Position numbers and translations under genes: made by a program. Positions 32,392 through 41,406 of a stretch of 56,333 nucleotides of DNA are shown here, piece after piece (position 1 is the stretch's first letter; every line of letters starts with the position of its first letter). Under the pieces are notes generated by a model, which was not told the origin of the DNA, did not search any database, and was given only the letters and a program-made list of their open reading frames with translations. This DNA comes from JBBDIJ01 sp040880485. Lineage in GTDB: Bacteria > Bacteroidota > Rhodothermia > Balneolales > Balneolaceae. The stretch spans positions 1-56,333 of the forward strand of contig JBBDIJ010000023.1 in the NCBI GenBank assembly GCA_040880485.1, given 5' to 3'.

Positions 32392-34530
32392 ATGGAAAAA
32401 AATTTCAAAAAAGTTCAATACAGCTCCTGCTGGCAGAAAAAAGTGATGTTGTGGACCTTTTCGCTGTCACTTCTGCTCACTTCGGATGTGCTGTACTCCC
32501 AGACGGTCCCGCAGGATCTCGAGCTCAGAGAGATCTTTTTTGAGCCACTATTGTCGGGACTTCGTCCAAATCTTAGCGGCTTTTCACCGGATGGTTCTAC
32601 GATCTACTTCACCTGGAACGATACGGCCGGAACCGACCGCTCCCTTTGGCAGGTGAACGTTGATGGAAATGGCAGGGAACAGGCACCGGATACAGCCCGG
32701 ACCAGTTACCAGATGAGCCCGTCCGGAGAAAAAATTGTATATACAACAAATGGAGACCTTGTGCTGAACACTACGGACTTCACCAATCCGAGAGTGCTGG
32801 TCTCCTCCGCTTCCGGTATTTCCGGGGTCGAGTGGTCTCCCGACGAATCACGAATTGCCTATACATCACGTGGCGAAGTCTGGGTTGTCGATGTTGCTGA
32901 ATTCACCCTTCGTCAGGTCACAACCAGGCCGAATGGATCGCACCCATACACGATCTCCGACTGGGTAGGCAACGAAATGCTTCTCCTGCGTCAATCGGAC
33001 AATGAGAACTCCCGAACCGTCTATTTTCCGCGGTATCATGATGAGTTCGTTACCCCCGGTGCATCAAGCCGCGGAATTACTGACATAATATACTCGGTGG
33101 TGGATGTAGAGAGCCGGGAGATTGAAGTCTTAATGGGTGGTCGACACCGTTCATCCGCATCCGGCTCTCCCGCCGGCCGTTATGTTGCGATCGACTACAC
33201 CGATGCTGCGCTCAAGAAGCGAGAGATCCGTATTTATGATCTGGAGGAGAATCGAAGGCGGAGAAGAAGTTCTACACTGTTCCGGGACAAGACAGAGGGG
33301 TGGCTTCACGGAACCCGGATGGAGTTTTCTCCGGATGGATCACGGATCATGTTTCAGTCGGAGAAGGAGAACTGGAACCATATCTATTCCGTTCGTCCAG
33401 ATGGTTCGGATCTCGTCAGGCATACGAGTGGGGAGTTTGACATCCCCTGGACAGCGTGGGTAGATGCCAACTCCATACTGTTCGCCTCTACGGAAGTGGA
33501 TCCGGGGGAGCGTCACCTCTATCTGCTCTCTGTATCGGAGAATCGGATACGTAAACTGACCACTACAGAGGCGTATAGAAACAGCTTTGAGCTGAGCCCG
33601 GATCGTGATAAAGTTGTATATGCAAAATCATTTTTTAATGAGCCGTACGATCTGTTTCTGCTCGATCTGGATTATCCGGGCGAAGAGGTTCGACTCACCG
33701 AGTCTGTACCGGAACGCTTCCATTCGTTTGATTGGCAGCAGGAGGAGTATGTGCGATTTACCGGACGGGACGGGGAAACAGAGCTCTCCATGTCGGTTCT
33801 GTACCCGGAAAATTTTAGCCCGGAAGGGTCCCGGCCGGTTGTGGTCTTTGTCCATGGGGCGGGTTCACTACAGAATGTATTCAAGGGTTGGTCGAACAGC
33901 TATTATCGGGAGTATATGTTTCACCAGTTTCTGATCGGGCAGGGATATGTGGTCATCGAAGTGGATTACCGGCACAGCACAGGCTATGGCAGGAAGTTCA
34001 GGGAGGATGTGACCAACTGGATGGGGCGATATGAGACGGAAGATATCGTGGATGGGCTCGACTGGGTTCAGGAGAACCGTGGCGGCCTGAATCTGGACCG
34101 TGTGGGTATCTATGGAGGAAGTTACGGAGGCTTTATGGCTCTCTATGCGACCAGTACAAAACCCGATAGGTTCCACGCGGCCGCGGCGCTTCGGGCAGTT
34201 ACGAACTGGAGAAATTACTACTATGCCAATCCGCACTACACTAAACCGCGACTTGGCACTCCGGAGGAGAACCCGGAACACTACGACCGCAGTTCACCGC
34301 TCACTTATGCATCGGAGATGGAGCGGCCGGTTCTCATGCTACACGGCCTGATTGACGACAATGTGGGCTTTCAGGATGCCGCACAATACATTGAGGAACT
34401 TATTCAGTCGGGTCATGAAGAGCTCGACATGATGATGTATCCATCCGAAAGGCACAGCTTTACCAGTCCAGCCTCCTGGTATGACGAATATCGGCGAATC
34501 TATCAGTTCTTTGAGAAGTACCTCAAATAG
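32392..34530 (+). CDS. S9 family prolyl oligopeptidase/dipeptidyl peptidase, exported
   Basis: A 712-residue protein from ATG 32392, with a signal peptide LWTFSLSLLLTSDVLYS ending before Gln. The frame is open upstream but without homology. Residues about 40-460 form a beta-propeller with repeated SPDxS/R motifs (FSPDGSTIYF, WSPDESRIAY, FSPDGSRIMF). The C-terminal alpha/beta hydrolase has the triad Ser577 in GGSYGGF, Asp655 in HGLIDDNV and His688 in SERHSF. It resembles DPP-IV and acylaminoacyl peptidases that remove short units from peptides in the periplasm. It overlaps the convergent GWxTD gene by eight bases. Confidence 0.93.
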   Translation: MEKNFKKVQYSSCWQKKVMLWTFSLSLLLTSDVLYSQTVPQDLELREIFFEPLLSGLRPNLSGFSPDGSTIYFTWNDTAGTDRSLWQVNVDGNGREQAPDTARTSYQMSPSGEKIVYTTNGDLVLNTTDFTNPRVLVSSASGISGVEWSPDESRIAYTSRGEVWVVDVAEFTLRQVTTRPNGSHPYTISDWVGNEMLLLRQSDNENSRTVYFPRYHDEFVTPGASSRGITDIIYSVVDVESREIEVLMGGRHRSSASGSPAGRYVAIDYTDAALKKREIRIYDLEENRRRRRSSTLFRDKTEGWLHGTRMEFSPDGSRIMFQSEKENWNHIYSVRPDGSDLVRHTSGEFDIPWTAWVDANSILFASTEVDPGERHLYLLSVSENRIRKLTTTEAYRNSFELSPDRDKVVYAKSFFNEPYDLFLLDLDYPGEEVRLTESVPERFHSFDWQQEEYVRFTGRDGETELSMSVLYPENFSPEGSRPVVVFVHGAGSLQNVFKGWSNSYYREYMFHQFLIGQGYVVIEVDYRHSTGYGRKFREDVTNWMGRYETEDIVDGLDWVQENRGGLNLDRVGIYGGSYGGFMALYATSTKPDRFHAAAALRAVTNWRNYYYANPHYTKPRLGTPEENPEHYDRSSPLTYASEMERPVLMLHGLIDDNVGFQDAAQYIEELIQSGHEELDMMMYPSERHSFTSPASWYDEYRRIYQFFEKYLK

Positions 34531-36607
34531 CTTTGCCGGTACGGCCCACTCGAAAGCGAATCGTTCTCTCTTTTTCGCGTCCTGATACCTGGTCGGCCAC
34601 AACGACCCTGAGCTCATAGGTCCCTTCTTCAAGGGAACTGGTCTGAATTTCCAAATCTTCGATCACCCGGCTCTCTTCACTCATGAAATTGAGGGTCAGG
34701 TAGAACGCCTCCTGATCGGTGATCACTTCTCCGTGATCTCTGACCGGAAAGATGCGATAGGTGAGCTCAAATTGGGTCAGGTTGCTTGAAGTGTCCGGCA
34801 TCAAATGATAGACCTCGAAATGCAGCACCAGATTTCGCTCCACGGGCAAAGTCCGGTCGTTGGCTACCTGAAAGCTGAACGGGTAATCATCAGGGATGCT
34901 GTCCCGGTATCCCAGAATCAGGTCAGCCACCTCCATCGAATCTTCAATACTCTGTAGGGGTGGCGGCTGCTGGAAGTGGCGGCGCCCCAGGCCCCGTAAA
35001 GAGGGCGGGAATGTGGACTCGAACGCAGGGTGGCTCTCCGAATGCGTATTCATGATCTGGGCCGAAGCTGAGTAAAAGTTTTGTACTTCTTGCAGTGTAT
35101 AGAATATCGATGAGTATTGCGGTTTTTCCCAGGAGCCTGAGTCAGATGAATCGGCAAGAACGTTAAGATTCTGTTGTATATCCGCAACAGGGAGCCACTG
35201 TTCATTAAACTGAATAAGCCTGTGGCGAAGGCTGTAGTGTTCGAAAACAGAGGGTCCGAGCGGGGTCAGAGGTTCTGTTTCTTCAGGTGTAAAGAGGCTT
35301 TGGTTATGTTCAATATCATTTTGAATCGCTTCGGTGGGATTGCTATCCAGAAAAGTGAGCAGTTGTGGCCGGTTCTCTTTATCAAGAAACCGGTATTGAG
35401 AGATCTGTACTGGTATGGAAGGCATCACACGATCCACGTCTGAACGTTCGCGGGGCGAACGACTTTGATTCTGACTGATGAGTTCAAAATTCTGCATACG
35501 GAATACATCTGCGAAGGAGCGGCGGGTAGAACTCTCCTGTTCAAGGAATGTCTGCCGCATCTGTCTGGCTCTTTCGGCAAACCAGGGGTGTGCTGCAGAG
35601 AGCTGTTCATAATAGATGAACAAGAGGCCGGCAGCCGGAGTGAGCCCGCGCCGAACCATTTCGGCAAACTGCTCCTGTCCGAATCGCTCAATGTCGTACG
35701 ATTCGCCCGGAATCAAATCTCCAATGGAGCGAATGGCCTGAAATCTCTTTTCGACTGGTTCGGTCCCAAAGAGGAAAAGAACCGGTTCCGACTCCTCCTC
35801 TTCGGAAAAGTGGTAGATCCAGACCTCTACCTCTGGCCAGGTGTGCCATGGAGTCAGAAAAGAGGAGAGATTCTCTGCAGGGTTTGTCCGTCTTCTCTCC
35901 TGGTTCCCCGTTCTCTCCATATCTTCATCTTCGCCTTCATTCAGATCGGACCATTGACGGCCCAGCCACTCCCCTGCCTGTTGAAAATTCAGCGTCAGGG
36001 TGCCACTCCAGATCTGGTCCGGTTCTCCAAAGCGTATCCATGGAATCGCTCTCTGATCTGTCCCATAGGTTGTCTCATGGTGGCGTACAAAGCGTTCTCT
36101 GGCTGTGGCAATCCGTCTCCAGTGTTCAATCAGGCGTTCATGAATGTTCTCACCAGGAGTTTGTTCCATCTGTATCCAGAAACCGGCCATATCATGGCCC
36201 AGTTGTGGCTGACTTTGCTCCCACCACTCCCGCCATTGGTGATAGATCCTCTCACCGGTGATCGGCCGAAGCCGCTCAATCTCCTGTCTGAGTGCGGCGC
36301 GGCTCTCACCACCCGGTTCAGCCCGAAGACTCCACATATAGGCAATGGAGGCCAGCTCGTACCACTCTTCAAGCTGTTGTTCTGTTGCAAGTCGGATGAT
36401 CTCGAAACCAATCCGGGCATCGGGTCTCTCAAGATGATCAACCGCTTCGTTCCAGATCTCCAGTGCCTGGCCTGCGTCACCGCTGAACGCTGCCAGGCGG
36501 CCGCGCTCAAGCCACTCATCTGCCGTGACAGCTTGTGCAAATACATTCTGAATGCTCAGAAAAGAGAAGAGCAGTAGGGTGATGACAGGAAGTGTGTGGC
36601 GCTGCAT
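34523..36607 (-). CDS. GWxTD domain-containing protein
   Basis: A 694-residue exported protein; the signal peptide ends around FAQA (residue 26). Residues 30-125 are helical and TPR-like. The GWxTD segment appears as TYGTDQRAIPWIRFGEPDQI (residues 180-199), with YGTD in place of GWxTD and the usual I-R-F/Y-GEPD following. EVWIYHF lies about 80 residues later. The C-terminal third includes a beta-rich domain (NLVLHFEVYHL...) and ends in a EGTYELRVVVADQ-type fibronectin-like strand pattern. Function of the family is unknown. It is common in Bacteroidota relatives and Acidobacteriota. It is divergent from dnaX and tail-to-tail with the S9 peptidase. Confidence 0.82.
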   Translation of the reverse strand: MQRHTLPVITLLLFSFLSIQNVFAQAVTADEWLERGRLAAFSGDAGQALEIWNEAVDHLERPDARIGFEIIRLATEQQLEEWYELASIAYMWSLRAEPGGESRAALRQEIERLRPITGERIYHQWREWWEQSQPQLGHDMAGFWIQMEQTPGENIHERLIEHWRRIATARERFVRHHETTYGTDQRAIPWIRFGEPDQIWSGTLTLNFQQAGEWLGRQWSDLNEGEDEDMERTGNQERRRTNPAENLSSFLTPWHTWPEVEVWIYHFSEEEESEPVLFLFGTEPVEKRFQAIRSIGDLIPGESYDIERFGQEQFAEMVRRGLTPAAGLLFIYYEQLSAAHPWFAERARQMRQTFLEQESSTRRSFADVFRMQNFELISQNQSRSPRERSDVDRVMPSIPVQISQYRFLDKENRPQLLTFLDSNPTEAIQNDIEHNQSLFTPEETEPLTPLGPSVFEHYSLRHRLIQFNEQWLPVADIQQNLNVLADSSDSGSWEKPQYSSIFYTLQEVQNFYSASAQIMNTHSESHPAFESTFPPSLRGLGRRHFQQPPPLQSIEDSMEVADLILGYRDSIPDDYPFSFQVANDRTLPVERNLVLHFEVYHLMPDTSSNLTQFELTYRIFPVRDHGEVITDQEAFYLTLNFMSEESRVIEDLEIQTSSLEEGTYELRVVVADQVSGREKERTIRFRVGRTGKAI

Positions 36608-36692
36608 GGGGAGTGTGTTGATCGCTTGAATTCTGAAGTTAAGAGATCTGATAGAAATATCAATTTTTAGTACATTGACTCCAAGTCCAGTG

Positions 36693-38468
36693 ATGATGAT
36701 AAAACAGAGCTACCGGGCGCTGACCCGTACATACCGACCCTCCACCTTCGACGACATCGTTTCACAGGAGCATGTGAGCAGTACGCTCAAGAATGCGATT
36801 CGTCAAAACAGGATCTCCCACGCCTATATGTTCTGCGGTCCGCGCGGGGTGGGTAAGACGACGATGGCCCGCGTACTTGCCAGAGCAGTGAATGAAGTGG
36901 ATTCGGATGTAGATGGCGAATCGCTGGACCAGACGATGAACATTGTGGAGATGGATGCGGCGTCGAACCGGAAGATCGATGACGTTCGCTCCCTCAAGGA
37001 GGTGATTCGTGTTCCTCCGCAGAACGGCCGCTTCAAGATTTTTATCATTGATGAGGTTCACATGCTTACAAAGGAGGCGTTCAATGCGCTTCTGAAGACC
37101 CTTGAAGAACCTCCTCCCCATGCGATTTTCATCTTTGCAACCACCGAGCCGCATAAAGTGCTGCCCACCATCCTCTCCAGAGTGCAGCGGTTCGACTTCA
37201 AGCGGATTTCTGTTTCGGAAATCGTGAGTCGTCTGTCGGAGATTGCGGAGAAGGAGGATGTAAAGATCGACGAGGAGTCCCTGCATGTGATCGCAAAACG
37301 TGCCGATGGTGCGCTTCGGGATGCCCTGGGCCTGATGGATCAGGCGATCGCCTACTGTGGGAAGCAAATAGGATATCAGGAGTTGCTGTCGGCGCTCAAT
37401 GTGGTAGACCGCAATCATCTCATTGCATTTGTGGATGCGGTTCGGAAGCGGGACGCTTCAGCGGGTCTCCATTTAATCCGCGATCTTGTTCAGTCCGGTA
37501 CCGACATTCAGGAGTTTCTGGTTTCGCTCACCGAACATCTGCGCAACCTCTACATGGCAGCCGGTGTAGATGCGGAGCTCATTGAAGCGACCAAAGAGAC
37601 CAGGGAGCTATGCAGGGAGCAGGCGTCGCACTTCTCCACAGAGGACCTGATGAGAATGCTGCACCTGGTGAATGAAACTCAGTACCGGATCAGAGATGCC
37701 CGACAGCCAAGGGTGCTGTTCGAACTGCTGCTGATCCGGCTGGTTCACATGAACCGCGGAGCTGAACTCGGTGATCTGATTTCCCGTCTCGATGAGTTAA
37801 AAAAAAAAGGGGGTAGTTCTGACCTGAACGGCTCTGTAGCGGAAGCATCAGAAGATTCGGATGAACCTGAAAAGGCCGGTAAAGCATCCGGAGCCGGGGA
37901 GAAGAAGGCTGACCCCGAGGTGACCAAGAGCGAACCTGCCGTCGTCGAAAAGGAAAGGGTTGAACCGGATGCGGAAGCAGAGGAGAATATTTTTGGCCGC
38001 CCCTCTCTGGATGGGCCGTCTCAGCAAAACAACGGAAACAGCGTTCCGCTCGCTCTGCCCTTGCAGGAGGAGAGCAGCCCCACCAGTGGCGAAGAAATTA
38101 AAATTACTTTCGACGGCGTGCGTTCTAAATGGGAGACGTTTTTGGATGGGTTGAGTGAAGAGGCCCCGCAACTTCTCTACTATCAGATGCAGCGGGTGCG
38201 ATTGCATAAACTTGCGGGGAGGGAACTGACCCTGCTTGTGGACAACGATTTCTCCCGGAATATGGTTGAAGAAAACCGCAATCTGTTGTGCCGCCTGTTG
38301 AGCCGGGTGTGCGGAGCACCTGTACAAATTCGCTGTGTAGTCTCCCGTGAACCTGAGTCGGAGAGGCAGGAAGAGGAGAGCCCCTATGAACGTTTCAAGG
38401 CGCTGCAGCAGAAAGATCCCAACCTCAGGCTGTTGGTGGAGCTGTTTGGCGCGGAACTGGAATATTAA
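36693..38468 (+). CDS. dnaX: DNA polymerase III gamma/tau subunit, with internal A10 slippage site
   Basis: A 591-residue clamp-loader ATPase (tau). The AAA+ part has YRPSTFDDIVSQEHV, Walker A GPRGVGKTT, IIDEVHMLT (Walker B) and the SRC-like ILSRVQRFDF. The four-cysteine zinc module between ALAR/AVN and EMDAASNR is absent, as in many Bacteroidota. After clamp-loader domain III comes a run of ten A at 37799-37808, then a charged linker and the tau C-terminal domain. Slipping one base either way stops translation almost at once: TAG at 37814-37816, or TGA at 37825-37827. That would give a gamma form of about 374-377 residues. ATG 36693 is preferred; another ATG follows immediately. ybaB and recR follow in the classic order. 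Confidence 0.95.
   Translation: MMIKQSYRALTRTYRPSTFDDIVSQEHVSSTLKNAIRQNRISHAYMFCGPRGVGKTTMARVLARAVNEVDSDVDGESLDQTMNIVEMDAASNRKIDDVRSLKEVIRVPPQNGRFKIFIIDEVHMLTKEAFNALLKTLEEPPPHAIFIFATTEPHKVLPTILSRVQRFDFKRISVSEIVSRLSEIAEKEDVKIDEESLHVIAKRADGALRDALGLMDQAIAYCGKQIGYQELLSALNVVDRNHLIAFVDAVRKRDASAGLHLIRDLVQSGTDIQEFLVSLTEHLRNLYMAAGVDAELIEATKETRELCREQASHFSTEDLMRMLHLVNETQYRIRDARQPRVLFELLLIRLVHMNRGAELGDLISRLDELKKKGGSSDLNGSVAEASEDSDEPEKAGKASGAGEKKADPEVTKSEPAVVEKERVEPDAEAEENIFGRPSLDGPSQQNNGNSVPLALPLQEESSPTSGEEIKITFDGVRSKWETFLDGLSEEAPQLLYYQMQRVRLHKLAGRELTLLVDNDFSRNMVEENRNLLCRLLSRVCGAPVQIRCVVSREPESERQEEESPYERFKALQQKDPNLRLLVELFGAELEY
37799..37853 (+). promoter_or_regulatory. Putative dnaX transcriptional slippage / frameshift site
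   Basis: Ten consecutive A read in frame as TTA AAA AAA AAA and are followed by GGGGGTAG. One extra A (or a -1 ribosomal slip) gives AGG GGG TAG; one lost A gives AAG GGG GTA GTT CTG ACC TGA. A weak hairpin could form from TTCTGA (37817-37822) and TCAGAA (37848-37853), nine bases after the A run. No clear upstream Shine-Dalgarno-like stimulator is seen, which favours RNA-polymerase slippage of the Thermus type over the E. coli ribosomal type (inference). Confidence 0.7.
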
Positions 38469-38485
38469 CGAAACCGACAGAAAAG

Positions 38486-38833
38486 ATGAGTGATTCACCC
38501 AATATGGCAGATATGTTCGGCAAGATTGCCGATATGCAGAATAAAATGAAAGAGGCACAGCAGAAGCTCGCGGAAGTGGTAGTGGAGGCCGAGGCGGGCG
38601 GAGGTATGGTAAAGGTTCGCGCCAACGGTGCCCGGGAGCTGATTTCAATTGAGCTGGATCGGGATGTCATAGATCCCGAAGACAAGGAGATGCTGGAGGA
38701 TCTGGTGGTGGCCGGTGTGAACAAGGCACTGGAGAAGGCGCACGAAGAGGGCCAGCAGAAGATGCAGGAGCTCTACAAGGATATGCTGCCTGGCGGTCTT
38801 GGCAACCTGGACCTCGGCCGGCTTGGTCTCTGA
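38486..38833 (+). CDS. ybaB: YbaB/EbfC nucleoid-associated protein
   Basis: A 115-residue YbaB/EbfC protein. The family core KIADMQNKMKEAQQKLAEV and VEAEAGGGMVKVRANGAREL is clear, with a glycine-rich C-terminus. Relatives form tweezer-like dimers that bind DNA. It lies 17 bases after dnaX and 33 bases before recR, the conserved dnaX-ybaB-recR arrangement found across bacteria. ATG 38486 is used; an internal ATG six codons on is possible. Confidence 0.94.
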   Translation: MSDSPNMADMFGKIADMQNKMKEAQQKLAEVVVEAEAGGGMVKVRANGARELISIELDRDVIDPEDKEMLEDLVVAGVNKALEKAHEEGQQKMQELYKDMLPGGLGNLDLGRLGL

Positions 38834-38866
38834 AACGGCATCTGCCACCTAACTGAGATATAACTG

Positions 38867-39472
38867 ATGCAAATCACTTCCGAAGTACTGGAACGTGCCA
38901 TAGAAGAGCTGGCCAAGCTGCCCGGTACAGGGCGAAAATCGGCACGACGAATCGCCATGTTTCTTCTGAAACAGTCCGATGAGAAAGTTTTTTCACTGAC
39001 GGATGCGCTGGTGCAGCTCAAGAGATCGGTTCAACGCTGTGCTGTCTGCGGAACGATCACCGATGTAGACCCATGCAGCATCTGTAGCAACATGAAACGC
39101 GCAAACGGGCAGATCTGTGTCGTTGAAGAGTTTCAGGACGTATACACCATAGAGAAAACCAACGAGTTCCGGGGGCGCTACCACGTCCTTGGAGGCGTGA
39201 TCTCTCCGCTGGAGAACATCGGGCCAGATCAGCTGAGGATCGGAGAGCTCATACGCAGGGTTCAGGGCTCTTCAGAGGAGGTTCGGGAGGTCATTCTTGC
39301 TTTGAACCCTGATGCGGAGGGAGAAACCACCGCCTACTACATTCATAAATTGCTGAAAGCGCACGACCTGCAGGTCTCCAGGATCGCATATGGAATCCCG
39401 ATGGGTTCCGAGCTGGAGTATATTGACGAGGTGACCCTGAGCCGCGCATTTTCGAGCCGAAACCCGATGTAG
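38867..39472 (+). CDS. recR: Recombination mediator RecR
   Basis: A 201-residue RecR that acts with RecO/RecF to load RecA at gaps. The helix-hairpin-helix LAKLPGTGRKSARRIA is at the N-terminus. A Cys4 zinc site is formed by Cys58, Cys61, Cys70 and Cys73. The Toprim domain runs from ICVVEEFQD to NPDAEGETTAYYI. RecR proteins normally form a ring around DNA. It is the third gene of the dnaX operon, and the M1 peptidase ATG follows 59 bases later. Confidence 0.96.
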   Translation: MQITSEVLERAIEELAKLPGTGRKSARRIAMFLLKQSDEKVFSLTDALVQLKRSVQRCAVCGTITDVDPCSICSNMKRANGQICVVEEFQDVYTIEKTNEFRGRYHVLGGVISPLENIGPDQLRIGELIRRVQGSSEEVREVILALNPDAEGETTAYYIHKLLKAHDLQVSRIAYGIPMGSELEYIDEVTLSRAFSSRNPM

Positions 39473-39531
39473 GAGTGAGCCTGCCGCTGCCGGCCAGCTC
39501 CCGCTCCTGCCCGAAACCTTACATTCCGACC

Positions 39532-41406
39532 ATGATACGCATCTACAGTTTCCTTGCCCCCCTGTTCCTTCTCCTGATTTCGGAAACCGTACTCTCTCAA
39601 ACCTCCCCGGATTGGCAGCAGGAGGTTAACTATGTGATGGAGATCGATTTTGATGTTCAGACACACCGTTTTGACGGAGTACAGACCCTCACCTATACCA
39701 ACCACTCTCCCGATACACTGAACCGGGCCTTCTACCATCTGTACTTCAACGCTTTTCAGCCGAACAGTATGATGGACAAAAGATCCCGTACCATTCCCGA
39801 TCCCGATCAGCGTGTGATGGACCGGATCTCGCATCTCGAAGAGGGTGAGATCGGTTATCAGAAGATCCACAGCCTTACACAGAATGGGGAGGAGGTCTCT
39901 TTCGAGGTTCACGAAACCCTTCTGGAGGTGCATTTGGCGGAACCGGTTCTACCCGGATCGGAAACCGTTTTCGAGATGGAGTTTGAAGCGCAGGTTCCGG
40001 AGCAGATCCGCCGCAGTGGCCGGCACAACGCCGAAGGGATCGACTACTCCATGGCGCAGTGGTATCCTAAGATGGCCGCTTACGATGAGAATGGCTGGCA
40101 CGCCCACCCCTATATTGCCAGAGAGTTCTATGGGGTATTCGGGAATTTTGATGTAACCATTCATATAGACCGGGACTATGTGGTGGCTGCCACAGGCTAT
40201 CTGCAGAATCCGGAAGCGGTGGGGCACGGATACGAAACAGCCGATATGCAGGTGCAACGGCCGGACGGAGAGAAGCTCACCTGGCACTTCCTCTCCGACT
40301 ATCAGCACGATTTTATGTGGGCGGCCGATCCCGACTACGTACACACCACGGCGAGGGTTCCAGATGGCCCTCTTCTGCGCTTCTTCTACCAGGCCGACCC
40401 GGTGGCGGCAAATGCGCCGGATGAGAATCAGGCCGAACTGCTGCAAAACTGGGAACAGCTTCCGGAGTTTACGGTCCGGGCTTTTCAGTACATGAACGAA
40501 CACTTTGGCGAGTACCCCTATGACGAATATATGGTCATACAGGGAGGGGATGGGGGCATGGAGTATATCATGGGTACCCTCATTACCGGCAACCGGAATC
40601 TGAGAAGCCTGGTCGGGGTCACTGTACATGAGCTGGTACACGCCTGGTATCAGGGGGTGCTGGCTAATGACGAGAGCATCTACCACTGGATCGATGAGGG
40701 ATACACGGTGTACGCTTCGCAGCGTATCATGAATCGGATCTTTGACGGAGGAGAAGGAGACCCATTTGATGGCAGCTACAACAACTATTTTCGCATTGTG
40801 GAGCTGGGTGTCGAAGAGCCGATGAGTCTTCACGCCGACCATTTTCAACTGAACACAGCCTACTCCGTGGCTTCCTATACCAAGGGGATGATCTTTCTTC
40901 ACCAGCTAAGCTATGTGATCGGGCAGGAGGCGTTTGATCGCGGAATGCGTCGCTTTTTTGAGGAGTGGAAGTTTCGACATCCAACCGGTCAGGACTTCAT
41001 CCGGGTGATGGAGCGCGAGAGCGGCATCCATTTGGACTGGTACTACAGGCAGTGGGTGAAGACCACACGAACCATCGACTACGCCATCGAAGTGGTGGAG
41101 GAAACGGAGGAGGGTACCACTATCCAAATACGGCGGGACGGGACCCTGCCAATGCCGATAGACCTGGAAGTAGAGTACAGTGACGGTTCAACGGAGCTGT
41201 TCTACATACCACTTTTGATGATGTGGGGAGAGAAGGAGCCTGAAGGCGGAGGGACTCATACGGTGCTAACCCCCTGGCGCTGGGTCTTCCCTACCTATGA
41301 GTTGCAGATCCCCGCAGAGGCCGGAGAGGTGCGCGGGGTAGAGATCGACCCCTCCAAGCGTATGGCCGACATCGAGCGCGAAAAAAACATCTGGCGGAGC
41401 GAGTAG
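39532..41406 (+). CDS. M1 family metallopeptidase, exported
   Basis: A 624-residue aminopeptidase-like protein from ATG 39532, with signal peptide YSFLAPLFLLLISETVLS ending before Gln. The M1 N-terminal beta domain runs to about residue 250. The catalytic domain has GGMEYI (substrate amino-terminus recognition) and the zinc site HELVH at 366-370 with Glu389, the canonical HEXXH-18-E spacing. Its role is probably periplasmic peptide trimming. A longer in-frame start upstream overlaps nothing but lacks homology. Its last 141 bases overlap the convergent downstream gene. Confidence 0.93.
   Translation: MIRIYSFLAPLFLLLISETVLSQTSPDWQQEVNYVMEIDFDVQTHRFDGVQTLTYTNHSPDTLNRAFYHLYFNAFQPNSMMDKRSRTIPDPDQRVMDRISHLEEGEIGYQKIHSLTQNGEEVSFEVHETLLEVHLAEPVLPGSETVFEMEFEAQVPEQIRRSGRHNAEGIDYSMAQWYPKMAAYDENGWHAHPYIAREFYGVFGNFDVTIHIDRDYVVAATGYLQNPEAVGHGYETADMQVQRPDGEKLTWHFLSDYQHDFMWAADPDYVHTTARVPDGPLLRFFYQADPVAANAPDENQAELLQNWEQLPEFTVRAFQYMNEHFGEYPYDEYMVIQGGDGGMEYIMGTLITGNRNLRSLVGVTVHELVHAWYQGVLANDESIYHWIDEGYTVYASQRIMNRIFDGGEGDPFDGSYNNYFRIVELGVEEPMSLHADHFQLNTAYSVASYTKGMIFLHQLSYVIGQEAFDRGMRRFFEEWKFRHPTGQDFIRVMERESGIHLDWYYRQWVKTTRTIDYAIEVVEETEEGTTIQIRRDGTLPMPIDLEVEYSDGSTELFYIPLLMMWGEKEPEGGGTHTVLTPWRWVFPTYELQIPAEAGEVRGVEIDPSKRMADIEREKNIWRSE

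Noticed and set aside
35465..36577. Plus-strand 370-codon frame opposite the GWxTD gene
   Set aside because: Antisense to a signal-peptide-bearing gene of recognised family.
36837..36990. DnaX lacks the four-cysteine zinc module
   Set aside because: Unusual against E. coli but already common in Bacteroidota DnaX proteins, so treated as a lineage trait.
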